Shown here: piece by piece, positions 35,091-47,685 of the stretch | Layout: each line of letters opens with the position of its first letter | How positions within the stretch are numbered: the first letter of the stretch is position 1 | Source: Nautilus pompilius | Taxonomy: Eukaryota > Mollusca > Cephalopoda > Nautilida > Nautilidae | Length of the DNA stretch: 64,000 nt | Direction of reading: 5' to 3' | Assembly (NCBI GenBank): GCA_018389105.1 | Contig: JACATO010001179.1 | Location: 31,895 to 95,894 of the forward strand | Notes under the pieces: generated by a model | What the model saw: only the letters and a program-made list of their open reading frames with translations | Told to the model about the DNA's origin: nothing | Databases searched by the model: none | Program-made: the position numbers and the translations under genes

Positions 35091-37931
35091 TTTCTTATTA
35101 ATAAGTTTCGTCTTGTAGCAATAACTTTGTATAAACTGTCTTGCTGTCGTTGTCGCTGCTTTCTTATTTGCCTGCGAAAGTAGGAATTCCGCTGATACTG
35201 GCGTCATACAGGCCACTTACCATACTGCTGCGAAAGCCAGACTTTTCAGGGAGAGTCCAAGACAAGCGGCTCAAGATACATGTTTCGGTGCTGTATTGTA
35301 AGACGTTAAGTCTCCATATCTTGTCGCCATATTCTAAACATCCAGATTGCTTGACTGATAGTGGTATCGTGTTTCCACGACTATTGATTTAACCATGAAA
35401 GCTTATTTTTTGACGTAAACATCTTATCCCTGGTTAGGAGACACACGATCCATCATCTATCCTAATCTTCCCGAGATATTTTTATGAAAACTACGCTTCC
35501 TAGCAATGGGATCGAAACTTGCTAAAAGCAAATATTTATTAAAATCAGTAAAAAAACCTAATTACTCTGTCAGAAGAATGACAACGTTACTTACCTAGGC
35601 AAAATCGCCCAAACAGTCAGTCAACTCTTAAAAAATGTTAATTGGCAATTAAAAAGTTTGTAGTAAGTTTTTAATTAAGTTACAGTGTAACTTCCTGTTT
35701 TAAAGAGGAAAACGGAGTTAGATGTTGCGGTGCTACGTGTTTTCAGCACTATTAATTCCTAATTAAACATAGAGAAGAGATATAATCTACGTCACTATGA
35801 CGTATAGATGCGCTATGATCGTCGTCATGTGCTTTGAAGTCATTTAATACTTACTCGGATGTAAAAGGTAGCGTCCCCAGTTTCCTCCCTTAAGGTCTCG
35901 TCGTGGTATTTTGCTTCTGAAATAAGAAAATAACAATATAATATAAACCAAAAAAGATTTTATAAATAATTGTGAATATTTAGAAAACGCAAATGAGCAG
36001 TTAATACATTTGAAGTTTTTCTTTTGCTCTAAAAAAAAAACACGTTAATGCGAGAAAAATTTAAATTATATATAATTTATCTACTAAGAATTCTATGGCT
36101 GCAAGTATTTCAGTGGTTCTTAATTCTTGAGAGAATATTCTGGAATGAACGGATCATTATAATCAATTATTTCTTCTTAATTTATAAGTAAATCAAACGA
36201 TTTATATTAATGTTCGATTATTTCTATTACGTTTTTATTAAATAGAATTAATGTCGTCATATTAATATTTTATTTTAAATGAATAAAATATATATTTTAT
36301 TCGAAATAATTGTTCTAGGTCTTATGCAGTTATGAATAGCCTCTGTGATAATAGTTTAAACTTTATCTGATAAAATTCACGAATCAAAATTAACTATTTT
36401 ACTAACATTTTTTTGTCCTCGTCTTCATGATTCCCACAGTTAAAACCCGATAAACAGAGAGCAAAGCTTTTCTTTACTTTATGATTTCCTATAGCGACAC
36501 ATTATCAAAAATAATAATTACCCTTAGTCAGACGTTTTCCATTATCTTGGAAATAGCAATAAAAAACCCATTTTATAATCATCCTCATACAGCTTGACAC
36601 CGTACCCACGACCTTTTCTAAATGTCTGCTTCTGAATACGTTTCAATTTGGTTACGGTTTTCGTCAGGGTGAATAAGATCTTTTTTTCGAAAATCAGATA
36701 CTTGCTTCTTAGATTTCAAATTGTCACCATCCTAATAGGTCAACATCGGCCCACCAGTTGTCTCGGACCTAAGCGATTTAGTCCTTTTTTACAATGGATT
36801 CGGTTTAGTAACGAGTCATGTTTCTCTATCTAGGGGCCTGAAGACGACGTACTAAACGTGTCCCTGCAAGTTGTGCGAGCGAACTGTGCGCTTTAATTGA
36901 TGCAGCCTCATGGTGTGGATAGGCATATCCCGCAATAGTTCGGTCTTATGCACAAAACGGAAACGTTTACTTACAGTACAGTGACTCGGGGAGGAGGTGC
37001 TGGAGCCACAGCTACTCGGGGCATGGATTTTATTTTAGAAAAATATTTCAGTTTTAAAAAGTAAACTTCCCCGTCAAAGATTACAATTATATTAAAAAAA
37101 AAAAAAAGAGAGAGAGAAAGGAAAATGCTGCATCTAACCAGGTGTCTTCAGTATGATAAACTATAAACATCTTGTTTGTGATATCATTGAGAAATAAGAT
37201 TACTAAAAAATTTAAAAAAACTGATTTCGAAGGAGCCCATAGATTCCACCAGATCCTAGCGTTCAACGCAGTTATTCCCATATATTGTTCATCTTATTTT
37301 GATGTGTATTGTTGTGTCCTTCTTTACTTTCACTATTCATGCAATCAGTCTGCTGGGCGTACTTCTTCTGAAAGGTCATCTTAAATTTGAACTATTACTA
37401 CTTGATGTTTCTATCAGCATGGACAGCCTACAACTTCCTGAAACGATCACATCAAAAGAATAGATTTATTCGAATAATATAAACACGTGAAAATTATAAA
37501 AGCAGGAAAACTAAGTATTTTTAGTATACTATCGTTAGCTAAAATAGTTTCATTAGGTTCCATATGAAATATTATGCACATAGACCTCTTTTTAACCAAC
37601 ATATAAAAAGTTTTCTGAAGGGTTTTTTTTTTTTTTTAATTTTTGAGGGACAGGTGAAATTCTATGCGATTTTACACCGCGTGAATGGCTGAGTATCGTC
37701 TAGATAAAGTTGCTGAAACACCTGTGATTAACAATTTTTTAAATATAAAAGATTTTAACCATTTTAAATTTTGTTTTCTGGTTTACCATCACATATACAG
37801 TATTTATATCAGTAAATAAGCGATGCATGTTGTGTACTTGCTAACATTTATATTTCATTTGATCGTTAAAATTATTTTTATATCTTCTAACTACTACATT
37901 TTATCGGAGAGGATGGAGTGAATTTACGCTC
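35091..37931. other. Non-coding stretch, no gene recognised
   Basis: Very AT-rich unique sequence. No frame over 85 codons and no motif of known families. CCTGAAGACGACGTACTAAACGT at 36838-36860 is a relative of the recurring CTGA...AAACGT motif. Confidence 0.5.
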
Positions 37932-38275
37932 AGCTGAGAGAAATACAACGTCAGTGCATAGAGAGATATATGGCAACAGTACAGAGAAAGATGACGTCAG
38001 TGCATAGAGAGATGACGTCGGTGCAGAGAGAGATATGGCGTCAGTTCAGAGAGAGATGACGTCAGTGCAGAGAGAGATGACGTCAGTACAGAGAGAGATA
38101 TGACGTCAGTACAGAGAGAGATATGGCGTCAGTACAGAGAGATATGACGTCACTACAGAGAGAGATATGGCGTCAGTTTAGAGAGAGATATGGCGTCAAT
38201 TCAGAGAGAGATGACGTCAGTACAGAGAGAGATGAAGGTCAGTACAGAGAGATATGACGTCAGTACAGAGAGAGA
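37932..38275. repeat. GA/TGACGTCA minisatellite
   Basis: Units of about 20-24 bases alternate GAGAGA(TAT) with TGACGTCAGTAC or TGGCGTCAGT. Many copies keep the full TGACGTCA palindrome; TGGCGTCA and AAGGTCA are decayed forms. The orientation is GA on the plus strand, opposite to the 6.4-kb array. Confidence 0.93.
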
Positions 38276-38464
38276 ATAAATAACATATCTAAGCAGTAAT
38301 TAAGCAGCTTTCAACCCATACTAATTTGCAAAAACAGGTTGCTTAGATCCCATCTAAATCAAGATATGCAGACGAATTGAAAGTGAATAACTTCGTTTTT
38401 TAAAATAATGTGTACACTTTCTAAAATAAAAATATTTCCCTTCCCTATTTCCATTTATTTCCAG

Positions 38465-38605
38465 ATTTGGTTTTACCTGAAGATCTCCGCCGCCGCCAAC
38501 TCGATAGTGCTGCACCCCGTGACACTCCTAGAAAGACGACACCCCGAGCTTGGCAAGTGGTCGTCTCGTCTTGCCACAGCTCTCCCTGTCAAGCCCGTCT
38601 ATTAA
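38465..38605 (+). other. Possible exon, unidentified
   Basis: A pyrimidine tract and TTTCCAG (ending 38464) look like a splice acceptor. The next ~100 bases are abruptly GC- and CpG-rich in an AT-rich setting. Two plus phases are open. One reads IWFYLKISAAANSIVLHPVT and stops at 38605. The other reads LVLPEDLRRRQLDSAAPRD and continues past it to 38673. No convincing splice donor or homologue is recognised, so this is only a candidate. Confidence 0.22.
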
Positions 38606-40348
38606 CTTTTAACGAGCGGCTGTTGATTGTAACAGTAGACACCAAGACCAGCAACAACAACAACAAACGATGATCATTATTCCTGCGCTCATCGTCGGAC
38701 GCTGAATAACGAAAGGGTTACGAACAACCAGTCCTCGCCCGACAGCCCTGTAACGTTTCCATGACAACCGATATTCACGCTTTACTGATATTAACGAAAA
38801 AACGACGTTGCTATACATTTCCGACTTTTGTGTTGACATTTATAGATCATTTATTTCGTAACGATGGGATCGAATTAATTTCTAATTGCGAATAATTAGA
38901 AAAGTAAATCGGATCAGGGCTTAATTTATGTAAAACTGCAATGATTCTTGTTTTTGCACGCTCCATCAAAGGAACAACATTGAATTAACCTTGCATACAA
39001 AATTGCAATGAATATTCATTATAAAGTTACACAATAATAGTAAAGCTGTTATAGTTCACAGTATTTCCATATTTGGATAGCATGGCTCTTTTTCTTGAAA
39101 GTAGCAGAAAGTTTCTGATTCCCTAAGGATTTTCTTTTAATAAAAAAACAAGCTGGTCGGAATACCATGTCAGAGGTTCGCCCACAGCCTAATATCATCA
39201 GCAGATGGTGCGAACATTTTCGGTCACAGTGATAGATTTTACTTCAGCAAAATCCGTATTAAAACACATTCTTCTTCCTGCCATTTTTCTTTGAAACTGT
39301 TGTACCAACCCTCCTACTAACGATACCTTCTATCTGCAATTTTTTTGGCAATAATAATACTAATATTTCTTACTTTTTACAGCGTACAAAACCCGACTTT
39401 TTTGCTAAAGATTTTCTGAAATCGCGTTTCGCTAACCCTTTAGTCGACTTGTACCTATGGCCGTTAGTATGTCTATCTGTATAGGCAAAATAACTCGCGA
39501 CTGTCGAAAATAACCAAGATCCAAACTAGTTGCGTATAATAATTTTAATAATTCGGTAGATGGTCCAACCCTGGAAACATCCCCTTTATCATACACCAAA
39601 CTCTCCGAAGTGATAACGAAAAAAAACAATCAAAACCAAAAGAAATCCATTCTTAATGTTAATTGTCTGCATTTCTCGTTAGATGTTCCCTCAGGCAGAC
39701 GAATAGTTGCTACTGAATATCTGTAATGTTATAAAAATAATTCGTATTCCATAGTTTATGTGTAGCTGATTTGCTGTTCTTATTGATTCATTTACTAATA
39801 AATAATTCAACAATATAATCTACTCTAAGAAATAAATCAATGGAACCTATCCATAAATCCGCCACACAGAACGTTACCCTACTCCGGTTATGACAGACTG
39901 GTGGTGTGTTATAAATTAACATTTAACAGACACCGACTTTGTATCATCTAACAAAAAGACCCTGCCAGAACTCTCCTGATTGGAACTGAGAAGAAAACCT
40001 AGTAACCGGAGAAAACCACTACAGAACAACCTAGCACAAAAGAGCAAAGTAAAACGAGTCATTGTTGGCTGGACACTAGACAGGCCGGACGGATCAGATA
40101 TTGAAAATTATCGATGATCAGCGAGCGGGCTACGTACGCCAACATTGCTTTGCCTCGTTATGCATGCAGTAATGTTAGTGTTGCTTCAGTTTCTTCCCGT
40201 TAGTCGGCCAGCTTTGTTTATGAGTGTCTGCTCAATGCTCGGAAATAATGAAGCACACCATTAAAAAGAACTTGCATAAGGTTTGAGTTGTGACCCCTGT
40301 TCTTCCAGACAAAATTGCGGCTTGAAGTAAGTACGCATGTAGACTCGT

Positions 40349-40351
<3 letters not shown>
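38606..40351. other. Non-coding stretch, no gene recognised
   Basis: AT-rich unique DNA; no domain, RNA gene or transposon terminus was recognised. Confidence 0.5.
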
Positions 40352-40402
<51 letters not shown>

Positions 40403-40595
40403 GAGAGGAGAGAGAGAGAGGAGAGAGAGAGAGATGACGTCAGTACAGAGAGATAGAGTCAGTACAGAGAGAGAGAGGAGAGAGAGAGAGGGGGGAGAGA
40501 GAGAGATAACGTCAGTACAGAGAGAGAGAGAGAGGGGGGGGAGAGAGAGATAACGTCAGTAAGAGAGCGACGAGAGAGAGAGAGAGAGAGAGAGA
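40352..40595. repeat. GA array with a few TGACGTCA boxes
   Basis: GA microsatellite with G-run interruptions and a small number of GATGACGTCAGTACAGAG or ATAACGTCAGTACAGAG units. It is a less regular member of the family at 37.9, 52.6 and 58 kb. Confidence 0.93.
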
Positions 40596-42689
40596 AGTTA
40601 TTTAACACAAAACAAGTGCATTAATTAATAAGTTATTTATTTTAACCCAACAACCCCATGTGCCCTTAGTAACGCCTCTCTTTCATATATACTATCTCTA
40701 TTTGTTTCAGCTTTAAATCGTGAATAATGTGCGCAGACTATTGCAGTTCTCAGTAACAACTATTGTATTATTTTATTAATCAATTTTGGAATCCTACTGA
40801 CGGCCAATTCCTTTCCTGGGCCCTTCTCCAAAAATCCCAATGACTTCCGACCATCCTGGAACCATGAAATTAACTTAAAGGTTAAAAGCCATCCGTTCGG
40901 ACAGTACAACAGTAAGCATACAAAATGGCTATTTGTTCTGATGGTAATGTCGCTCATTTAGCGCCATCTATATTATAATAAAAGAACAACGTTATCAGTA
41001 GTAGCAGCGCTCTTATCGAGACTGGGTACAATACAAAGTCCAGTTTGTTTGTTTTTTTTTACGAAAAATCAATTCAGTGCCGATTTTGAGTGCTAAGGAA
41101 TTAAGATAACAATATTAAAAATACAGATGATCAGTTTTGTCCGGCTCAAAGGTTGACACGATGGCTTTCTGTTTTCGAAATATTTTTTACGACCGTCTTT
41201 TGCATAGCGAAAACCGGCCCGACTCGCCTTTGAAATAGCCCCTCCAGCACTCAGTGCTCTGCCCCTTATCAGCGAGAGCGACTCGGGGAAGGAAACAAAG
41301 CGATTTTCAATGTTCGCCCGATGATGACCAGGTGCCCCTCCCACCCACGATCAGAGATAGCGCCCGGCTGTTCCCCGCAGTCGCGCTCCGGTTTATTTCG
41401 CGAACTCATCCTTCCACCGGCGCTCTGTCCGAGCGTAAACCCGATAAGAAGGGATGGGGGGGGGATTAATTACTACCAATCTCCTATCTGCAAAACTCGG
41501 ACCCGTTTTCGCAGACGGATATTAATTAGATTGAGCGATGTCTTACCAGGGCAGGTGAGATAGCGACACCGATACCTGGTCGTTGAGCGTTCCCCTGGCG
41601 ACTGAGGGCTAGCCAGCCACTGGTCGACGGCAGGACCCGAAAGTTTCCCCGGATCCCGGAGCGGGCAGGTGAGAGTGACCCCCAACCCCTTCCATTATGG
41701 TCGTCGCAGGCACTCTGCGCAGATCCCTGATGCTTCCCCCTCCGCCGCACTCGGTCATCCGCCGATGGCGGCGTCGTGACGAGGATACGACGAACCTTTC
41801 TCTGAGTCCCCTAGGTTCCACGACAATCTCCGGGACGAAACTCGCCCGAAGACCTCTTGTGGATCGTGGAGGAACGAGCTGTCCGCCTTCTTCAGTGGTC
41901 TTAATATCGTTTTCCGTGCTGATCAAAGTCCGCGCAACAATTAATCCATTATACACAGATTCTATTTTAAGCTTCCTGTCTCTTTCCCTTGGCCTTGCCT
42001 GCAACGCCATTTTGCTCGTTCCTTGTCGGGGTTAATCTATTGCTGAAGCACTTCGGTCGGCTTGATTCCGGCTGACGGCGTGGTGGAGAAGTTCGGCGGG
42101 CCGTGCTGGGGTCCTGCCCAGCCTTCCCACAACTAAGACGAGAAACGGTTCGGCGCGTTTCCCCTCTGAGCAGCAGCGGTTGTTATGGCAGCCACCTGAA
42201 TATTCGCTAAAACGGCGACGGTTTCCGGATATCACTCGACTCTGGCCCGTAAGGGGGAGGAAATCCTTTTTTAAAAAAAAATTGTTCCGGCGTGGTTTGG
42301 TGCATCTTTTGTCTCGGTTTCTTTCCTTCCGCAGGCCTGCGATTTTCTGTGTCCCATCGCGACTGCCGAGTTTCAGATACGCGAATCTCGCCGCCACGTC
42401 TAGTTTTCAATACACCTCCAGTGCCCCGGATCGGATCTGGATTTTCGGGCATATCACAACAAGGCGTCGTGTTGGGGCAGCTTCCTGTTCGCAAGGTGCT
42501 TGTTGACTAATCGGTTTAAATACTAACCCCCTCCCTCTCAGAAAAAAAAAAGGTCTGCCATCATGGCCACGCAGTGCGACTAATTCTTCGGCAAAATTTT
42601 ACCGAGCAAAATCTTCCAGGGAAAACAGGCGTTTTTAAGAAAGCCCAGAAAGATACTGATTTGAATTACCACTCTCTCCTTAAGCTACC
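40596..42689. other. Non-coding flank and CpG-rich patch, possible promoter region
   Basis: From about 41200 to 42500 the sequence becomes GC- and CpG-rich and contains several donor-like CAG|GTGAG sites (near 41552 and 41667). An ATG at 41697 opens a 112-codon frame (Arg/Pro-rich start, Leu-rich end), but overlapping frames on both strands are equally long, as expected in GC-rich DNA. It could be a CpG-rich promoter or first-exon region; no product is recognised. Confidence 0.3.
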
Positions 42690-44704
42690 TTTTCCGTAGT
42701 GATGACAGTGTTCACCTTTATTATTTTCCGTAGTGATGACAGTGTTCACCTTTATTGTTTTCCGTAAAGATGACAGTGTTCACCTTTATTGTTTTCCGTA
42801 AAGATGACAGTGTTCACCTTTATTGTTTTCCGTAATGATGACAGTGTTCACCTTTATTATTTTCCATAATGATGACAGTGTTCACCTTTATTATTTTTCC
42901 GTAAAGATGACAGTGTTCACCTTTATTATTATCCGTAAAGTTGACAGTGTTCACCTTTATTATTTTCCATAATGATGACAGTGTTCACCTTTATTATTTT
43001 TCCGTAAAGATGACAGTGTTCACCTTTATTGTTTTCCGTAATGATGACAGTGTTCACCTTTATTGTTTTCCGTAAAGATGACAGTGTTCACCTTTATTGT
43101 TTTCCGTAATGATGACAGTGTTCACCTTTATTGTTTTCCGTAATGATGACAATGTTCACCTTTATTATTTTCCATAATAATGACAGTGTTCACCTTTATT
43201 ATTTTTCCGTAAAGATGACAGTGTTCGCCTTTATTATTTTTCCGTAAAGATGACAGTGTTCACCTTTATTGTTTTCCATAATGATGACAGTGTTCACCTT
43301 TATTGTTTTTCCGTAAAGATGACAGTGTTCACCTTTATTGTTTTTCGTAATGATGACAGTGTTCACCTTTATTGTTTTCCGTAATGATGACAATGTTCAC
43401 CTTTATTATTTTCCATAATAATGACAGTGTTCACCTTTATTGTTTTCCATAATGATGACAGTGTTCACCTTTATTATTTTTCCGTAAAGATGACAGTGTT
43501 CACCTTTATTATTTTCCGTAATGATGACAGTGTTCACCTTTATTATTTTCCGTAATGATGACAGTGTTCACCTTTATTATTTTCCGTAATGATGACAGTG
43601 TTCACCTTTATTATTTTCCGTAATGATGACAGTGTTCACCTTTATTATTTTCCGTAAAGATTACAGTGTTCACCTTTATTATTTTCCGTAAAGATTACAG
43701 TGTTCACCTTTATTGTTTTCCGTAAAGATGACAGTGTTCGCCTTTATTATTTTTCCGTAAAGATGACAGTGTTCACCTTTATTGTTTTCCGTAAAGATTA
43801 CAGTGTTCACCTTTATTATTTTCCGTAAAGATTACAGTGTTCACCTTTATTGTTTTCCGTAAAGATGACAGTGTTCGCCTTTATTATTTTTCCGTAAAGA
43901 TGACAGTGTTCACCTTTATTGTTTTCCATAATGATGACAGTGTTCACCTTTATTGTTTTTCCGTAAAGATGACAGTGTTCACCTTTATTGTTTTCCGTAA
44001 AGATTACAGTGTTCACCTTTATTGTTTTCCGTAAAGATGACAGTGTTCGCCTTTATTATTTTTCCGTAAAGATGACAGTGTTCACCTTTATTGTTTTCCA
44101 TAATGATGACAGTGTTCACCTTTATTGTTTTCCGTAAAGATTACAGTGTTCACCTTTATTATTTTCCGTAAAGATTACAGTGTTCACCTTTATTGTTTTC
44201 CGTAAAGATGACAGTGTTCGCCTTTATTATTTTCCGTAAAGATGACAGTGTTCACCTTTATTGTTTTCCATAATGATGACAGTGTTCACTTTATTGTTTT
44301 TCCGTAAAGATGACAGTGTTCACCTTTATTGTTTTTCGTAATGATGACAGTGTTCACCTTTATTGTTTTCCGTAATGATGACAATGTTCACCCTTATTAT
44401 TTTCCATAATAATGACAGTGTTCACCTTTATTGTTTTCCATAATGATGACAGTGTTCACCTTTATTATTTTTCCGTAAAGATGACAGTGTTCACCTTTAT
44501 TATTTTCCGTAATGATGACACCTTTATTCCGTAATGATGACAGTGTTCACCTTTATTATTTTCCGTAATGATGACAGTGTTCACCTTTATTATTTTCCGT
44601 AATGATGACAGTGTTCACCTTTATTATTTTCCGTAAAGATTACAGTGTTCACCTTTATTATTTTCCGTAAAGATTACAGTGTTCACCTTTATTGGTTTCC
44701 GTTT
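42690..44704. repeat. 34-bp satellite, about 58 copies
   Basis: Unit of 34-35 bases: GTAATGATGACAGTGTTCAC plus CTTTATT(G/A)TTTTCC. Variants include GTAAAGATGACAG, CATAATGATGACAG, GTAAAGATTACAG and TTCGCC for TTCACC. Diagnostic variants recur as blocks: the TTCGCC variant is at 43224, 43737, 43874, 44046 and 44217. A stretch around 43311 is repeated at 44302. So units were copied in multi-unit segments. There is no ORF of significance. Confidence 0.96.
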
Positions 44705-46057
44705 TTAATTATAAAAGACGCTAAGAGCGCCGTAATTTCCATTACTCCTTCAAAAAAGAAAAACGGACGTTTTATTAAAATGAATAATTTCCTGTTTCTT
44801 GCATGAAAATCAAACTTTAAAAGGCGATAAATTCAATAAAGTAAAAAAAAAAAACAATATCCTCAACTAAAATTGTTTTAAAATAAAATAAATGGTGAGA
44901 TAAAATCTAGTGTCTTTTAAAAAATTCAGCTAGATTAAGGATAACGCGAAACGCAGTTCAAAATTAATAACTATTTTTCTTTATTATTCTTTTTTTTTAC
45001 TTTCATTTTAAACATATTTGTACATTTGGGAGCCTTGTTTAAAAATAGAAAGCATTGTTTAAGTTCCAAAGAACTCTTGTATCAAAGGATTTTCTTGATG
45101 TTCTGTAATTAGCATGGCTCAGGGTCTGCCAATAAAGTTAAATTCCAACACGGAAAGAAGGGATTTGATAATAATTTCTTCTGACCAGCTTCGGCTTGGC
45201 TATCACCTCACACCGTCTAAAGATACATTTCCGTGGTAATGTTTCAGAAATTGGATAATATCGAAAAGAGCTTATTGGTGATTGTGTTCTGTCTCGAGCC
45301 GTGAAGGCTTCGTTTACTTTGGAATCAGGGTCTGCCCGGTGAATTTTCCTTAATGGCGGACGGAGTATAAAGTCAGGAGGCTTAGATGAGGAAAGCGACG
45401 ACGGTTTCTGTACCTAAACACACCGCTGCTTGTTTACTGCAGAAAAGGAAAATTGTTGTGTTGTATAAAGTTCCCAATGCCTGCATCACAACAGCGCTAG
45501 CGCTCAAGAGGGATTTCAGAAATGCGTTGCAGCTTTTAAAATGGCGTTGAGTGGTGGTCAATACCCGCCATGTCGTCGGTTACAATGGAGAATTGTAGTA
45601 CAAGCCTAAAATAAAGAGAAGAACACACACAAAAATAAGATGGTATTCGCGCGGGTACTGATACTTTTAGACGGGGCGAAGCGTTCGCGTTTATTGTCAA
45701 AACAGAGACTTTTTTCAGGCTCTAAAATACCACGGAACGCGGGGTAAGCATGTCTTTTTCGTGTAAGAAGTATTTGATCATAGATTGGAGAAAAGAAAAA
45801 AAAAATCCCATGCTATTTTCTACTACGGCGGCCATGATGACGCACGGTCACAGCATATGTGGCTTTATGGACTTCTGTGTTTTCTTCATTGGAATTCTCT
45901 TTCATTCTGCGTTATCGTGTCCATAGAGTACCGGTTTCGGCTCGTTCTCGCTGGATTCAGGTTGTGTGTGTAATGTCTGGCCAGTGACAGGTCCTCTTCC
46001 CCTGTTCCGTACCAGTAACTTTATCTTTCACCTGTAATCAGGGAAATTTATTCTAAC
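44705..46057. other. Non-coding stretch, no gene recognised
   Basis: AT-rich flank of the 34-bp satellite, becoming mixed composition after 45200. No domain-bearing frame was seen. Confidence 0.5.
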
Positions 46058-46209
46058 GCCAGCGCGACAGTCCATTGGTAGACTGCTAAGGTTTAGAGAG
46101 CGACCCGAATCTTGGTCACTACTGACTCGGTCTGGTATACCTCCCTAGTATGCCTCTTGTTTTCCCTTCGGCAGCCGAGAGCGTTGGTTTCCTTCCACGT
46201 CTAAAAAAA
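46058..46209 (+). mobile_element. SINE-like element
   Basis: GCGACAGTCCATTGGTAGAC (about 46063-46082) resembles a tRNA-derived head (A-box region), but the B-box is degenerate. The tail GTTGGTTTCCTTCCACGTCT runs into A7, like the ending of the element at 21683-21849. Two copies with similar tails support a SINE family. The head sequences differ, so they may be different subfamilies. Confidence 0.42.
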
Positions 46210-46371
46210 TGGTTAGTTAGGGCGTTTTATCGCAGACCTGTATTTGTTAGGAAAGGCGACGAGAAACCATCTTCATTGTTCGTTTCTCTGGTAATTGCTC
46301 TGAGCTACGTGCATGCCTGTCGATAGCCCGCTGCTGTTGCTGCTGATGATGATGGATGTTGGGTTATGATA

Positions 46372-47683
46372 TGAGGTGTGTCGAAAAAGTATCCGACTTT
46401 ATTTTCTCCCGTTGGAAGTATTGATGTTAATTTATGCAAAAGTGTGCATAGTGGAGCCGCATGCTTTCATGCGCATGCGTGGTTTTTGATGGGCTTGCAG
46501 GATGCGTCAGTCACTGTCAGGCAGCCATCGTGTGAGGTGCTGTACTACTTACTCGTCACATTTTCATTTCGCCTGTGAAGACGGAACGTGTGGAGCAACG
46601 ATCTTGCATCAAGTTTTGCCAAAAGCTTGGAGATACCCAAGCGTAAACAATTCGCAAAATTAAGCAAGCTTTTGGTGACAATGCCATGGGTGTCACCCAA
46701 ATTAAAGAATGGTACAACAGGTTTAAAGATGGCCGCACATCGGTGGAGAGTGACCAGCGTTGAGGGAGGGAGGCCATCAACGAGCCGCAATGCAGTTGTT
46801 ATCGAGAAAGTGCGGACCTTGATAATGGAGGATCGTCATTTGACGGTGGGGGAAATTGGTAACGAGGTTGGGATCAGTGAAGATTCTGCACATGGAATTT
46901 TAAAGGAGGATTTGGGCTTGTGCAGAGTGGCAGCGAAATTTGTGCCCAAGCTGCTTTCTCAGGAACAACAACAACTTCCCCTTGAGGTTGCGCAGGACCT
47001 GCTGGATACTGCCAACAGGGATCCTGAGTTCCAGAATACCGGGATAACTGGAGATGAGACGTGGGTGTACGGGTACGACCCGGAAACCAAAGCTCAGTCA
47101 ACACAGTGGAAGCACCAAACGTCGCCAAGGTCCGGAGAAAAATCAAGGTGATGCTGTTTTCTTCGACTACTGAGCCGTTGTGCATCATGAATACACACCA
47201 GAAGGACAAACAGTTACAAAGGAGTACTATCAGGAAGTCCTCCGACGTCTTCTTGATGCAGTTCGGTGCAAGAGACCGGATCTGTGGGCCTCACAAAACT
47301 GGCAGCTGCATGATGACAACGCCCCGGCTCATTCGTCGCAGCTGATCCAAGGTTTCTTGGCAAAGAAAGGCATTTCGCTCATTCGCCAGGCTCCCTAGTC
47401 TCCAGATATGGCTCCTTCTGACTTCTGGTTGTTCCCATAAATGAAGATGCCATTGGAAGGCTCCCTCTTTGAGAGCCGAGAGGACATCATGCGGAATGCA
47501 ACAGCGGAGGTGAGAGCCATTCGGAAGAAGCATTCCAGATGTGCTTTGAACAGTGGAAGGATTGCTGAGCTAAGTGTGTGGAGGCACAAGGGGCCTACTT
47601 AGAAGGGGATTAGCAATTGAACCCCAACAAGTACGTATTTTTTTTTCCAAGCCTAAGGTCGGATACTTTTTCGACATACCTGG
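46372..47683 (+). mobile_element. Full-length mariner element, inactive
   Basis: The 1312-base element is flanked by TA on both sides (46370-46371 and 47684-47685). Its ~28-base terminal inverted repeats (AGGTGTGTCGAAAAAGTATC at the left end) match except for the two outermost bases, an A/G and a T/C difference. The length matches mariners (about 1.3 kb). The interior encodes one transposase on the plus strand, broken by several lesions. Known mariners are cut-and-paste DNA transposons that insert at TA. Confidence 0.92.
46587..47605 (+). pseudogene. Mariner transposase, D,D34D type, frameshifted
   Basis: The reading frame begins around 46587 (RVEQRSCIKFCQKLGDTQ). An early stop follows (near 46644), then IKEWYNRFKDGRTSVESDQR. 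A frame change near 46760 enters a frame (GGRPSTSRNAVV...) that holds the second HTH and the first catalytic block ITGDETWVYGYDPETKAQS, and ends at 47151. After another shift come EYYQEVLRRLLDAV and DDNAPAH (second Asp), then a stop before SPDMAPSDFWLFP. The distance from the DNAPAH Asp to the APSD Asp is 34 residues, as in mariners. All three catalytic acidic residues are visible, but the chain is broken by at least two frameshifts and three stops. Confidence 0.88.
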
Positions 47684-47685
47684 TA

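Noticed and set aside
41697-42035. 112-codon ATG frame in the CpG-rich patch
   Set aside because: Both strands have similarly long open frames here, as expected from GC-rich, stop-poor DNA; no domain seen.
42690-44704. Steroid-receptor response elements in the 34-bp satellite
   Set aside because: GAACACTGT is only half-like; the second half-site of a GAACAnnnTGTTC element is missing.
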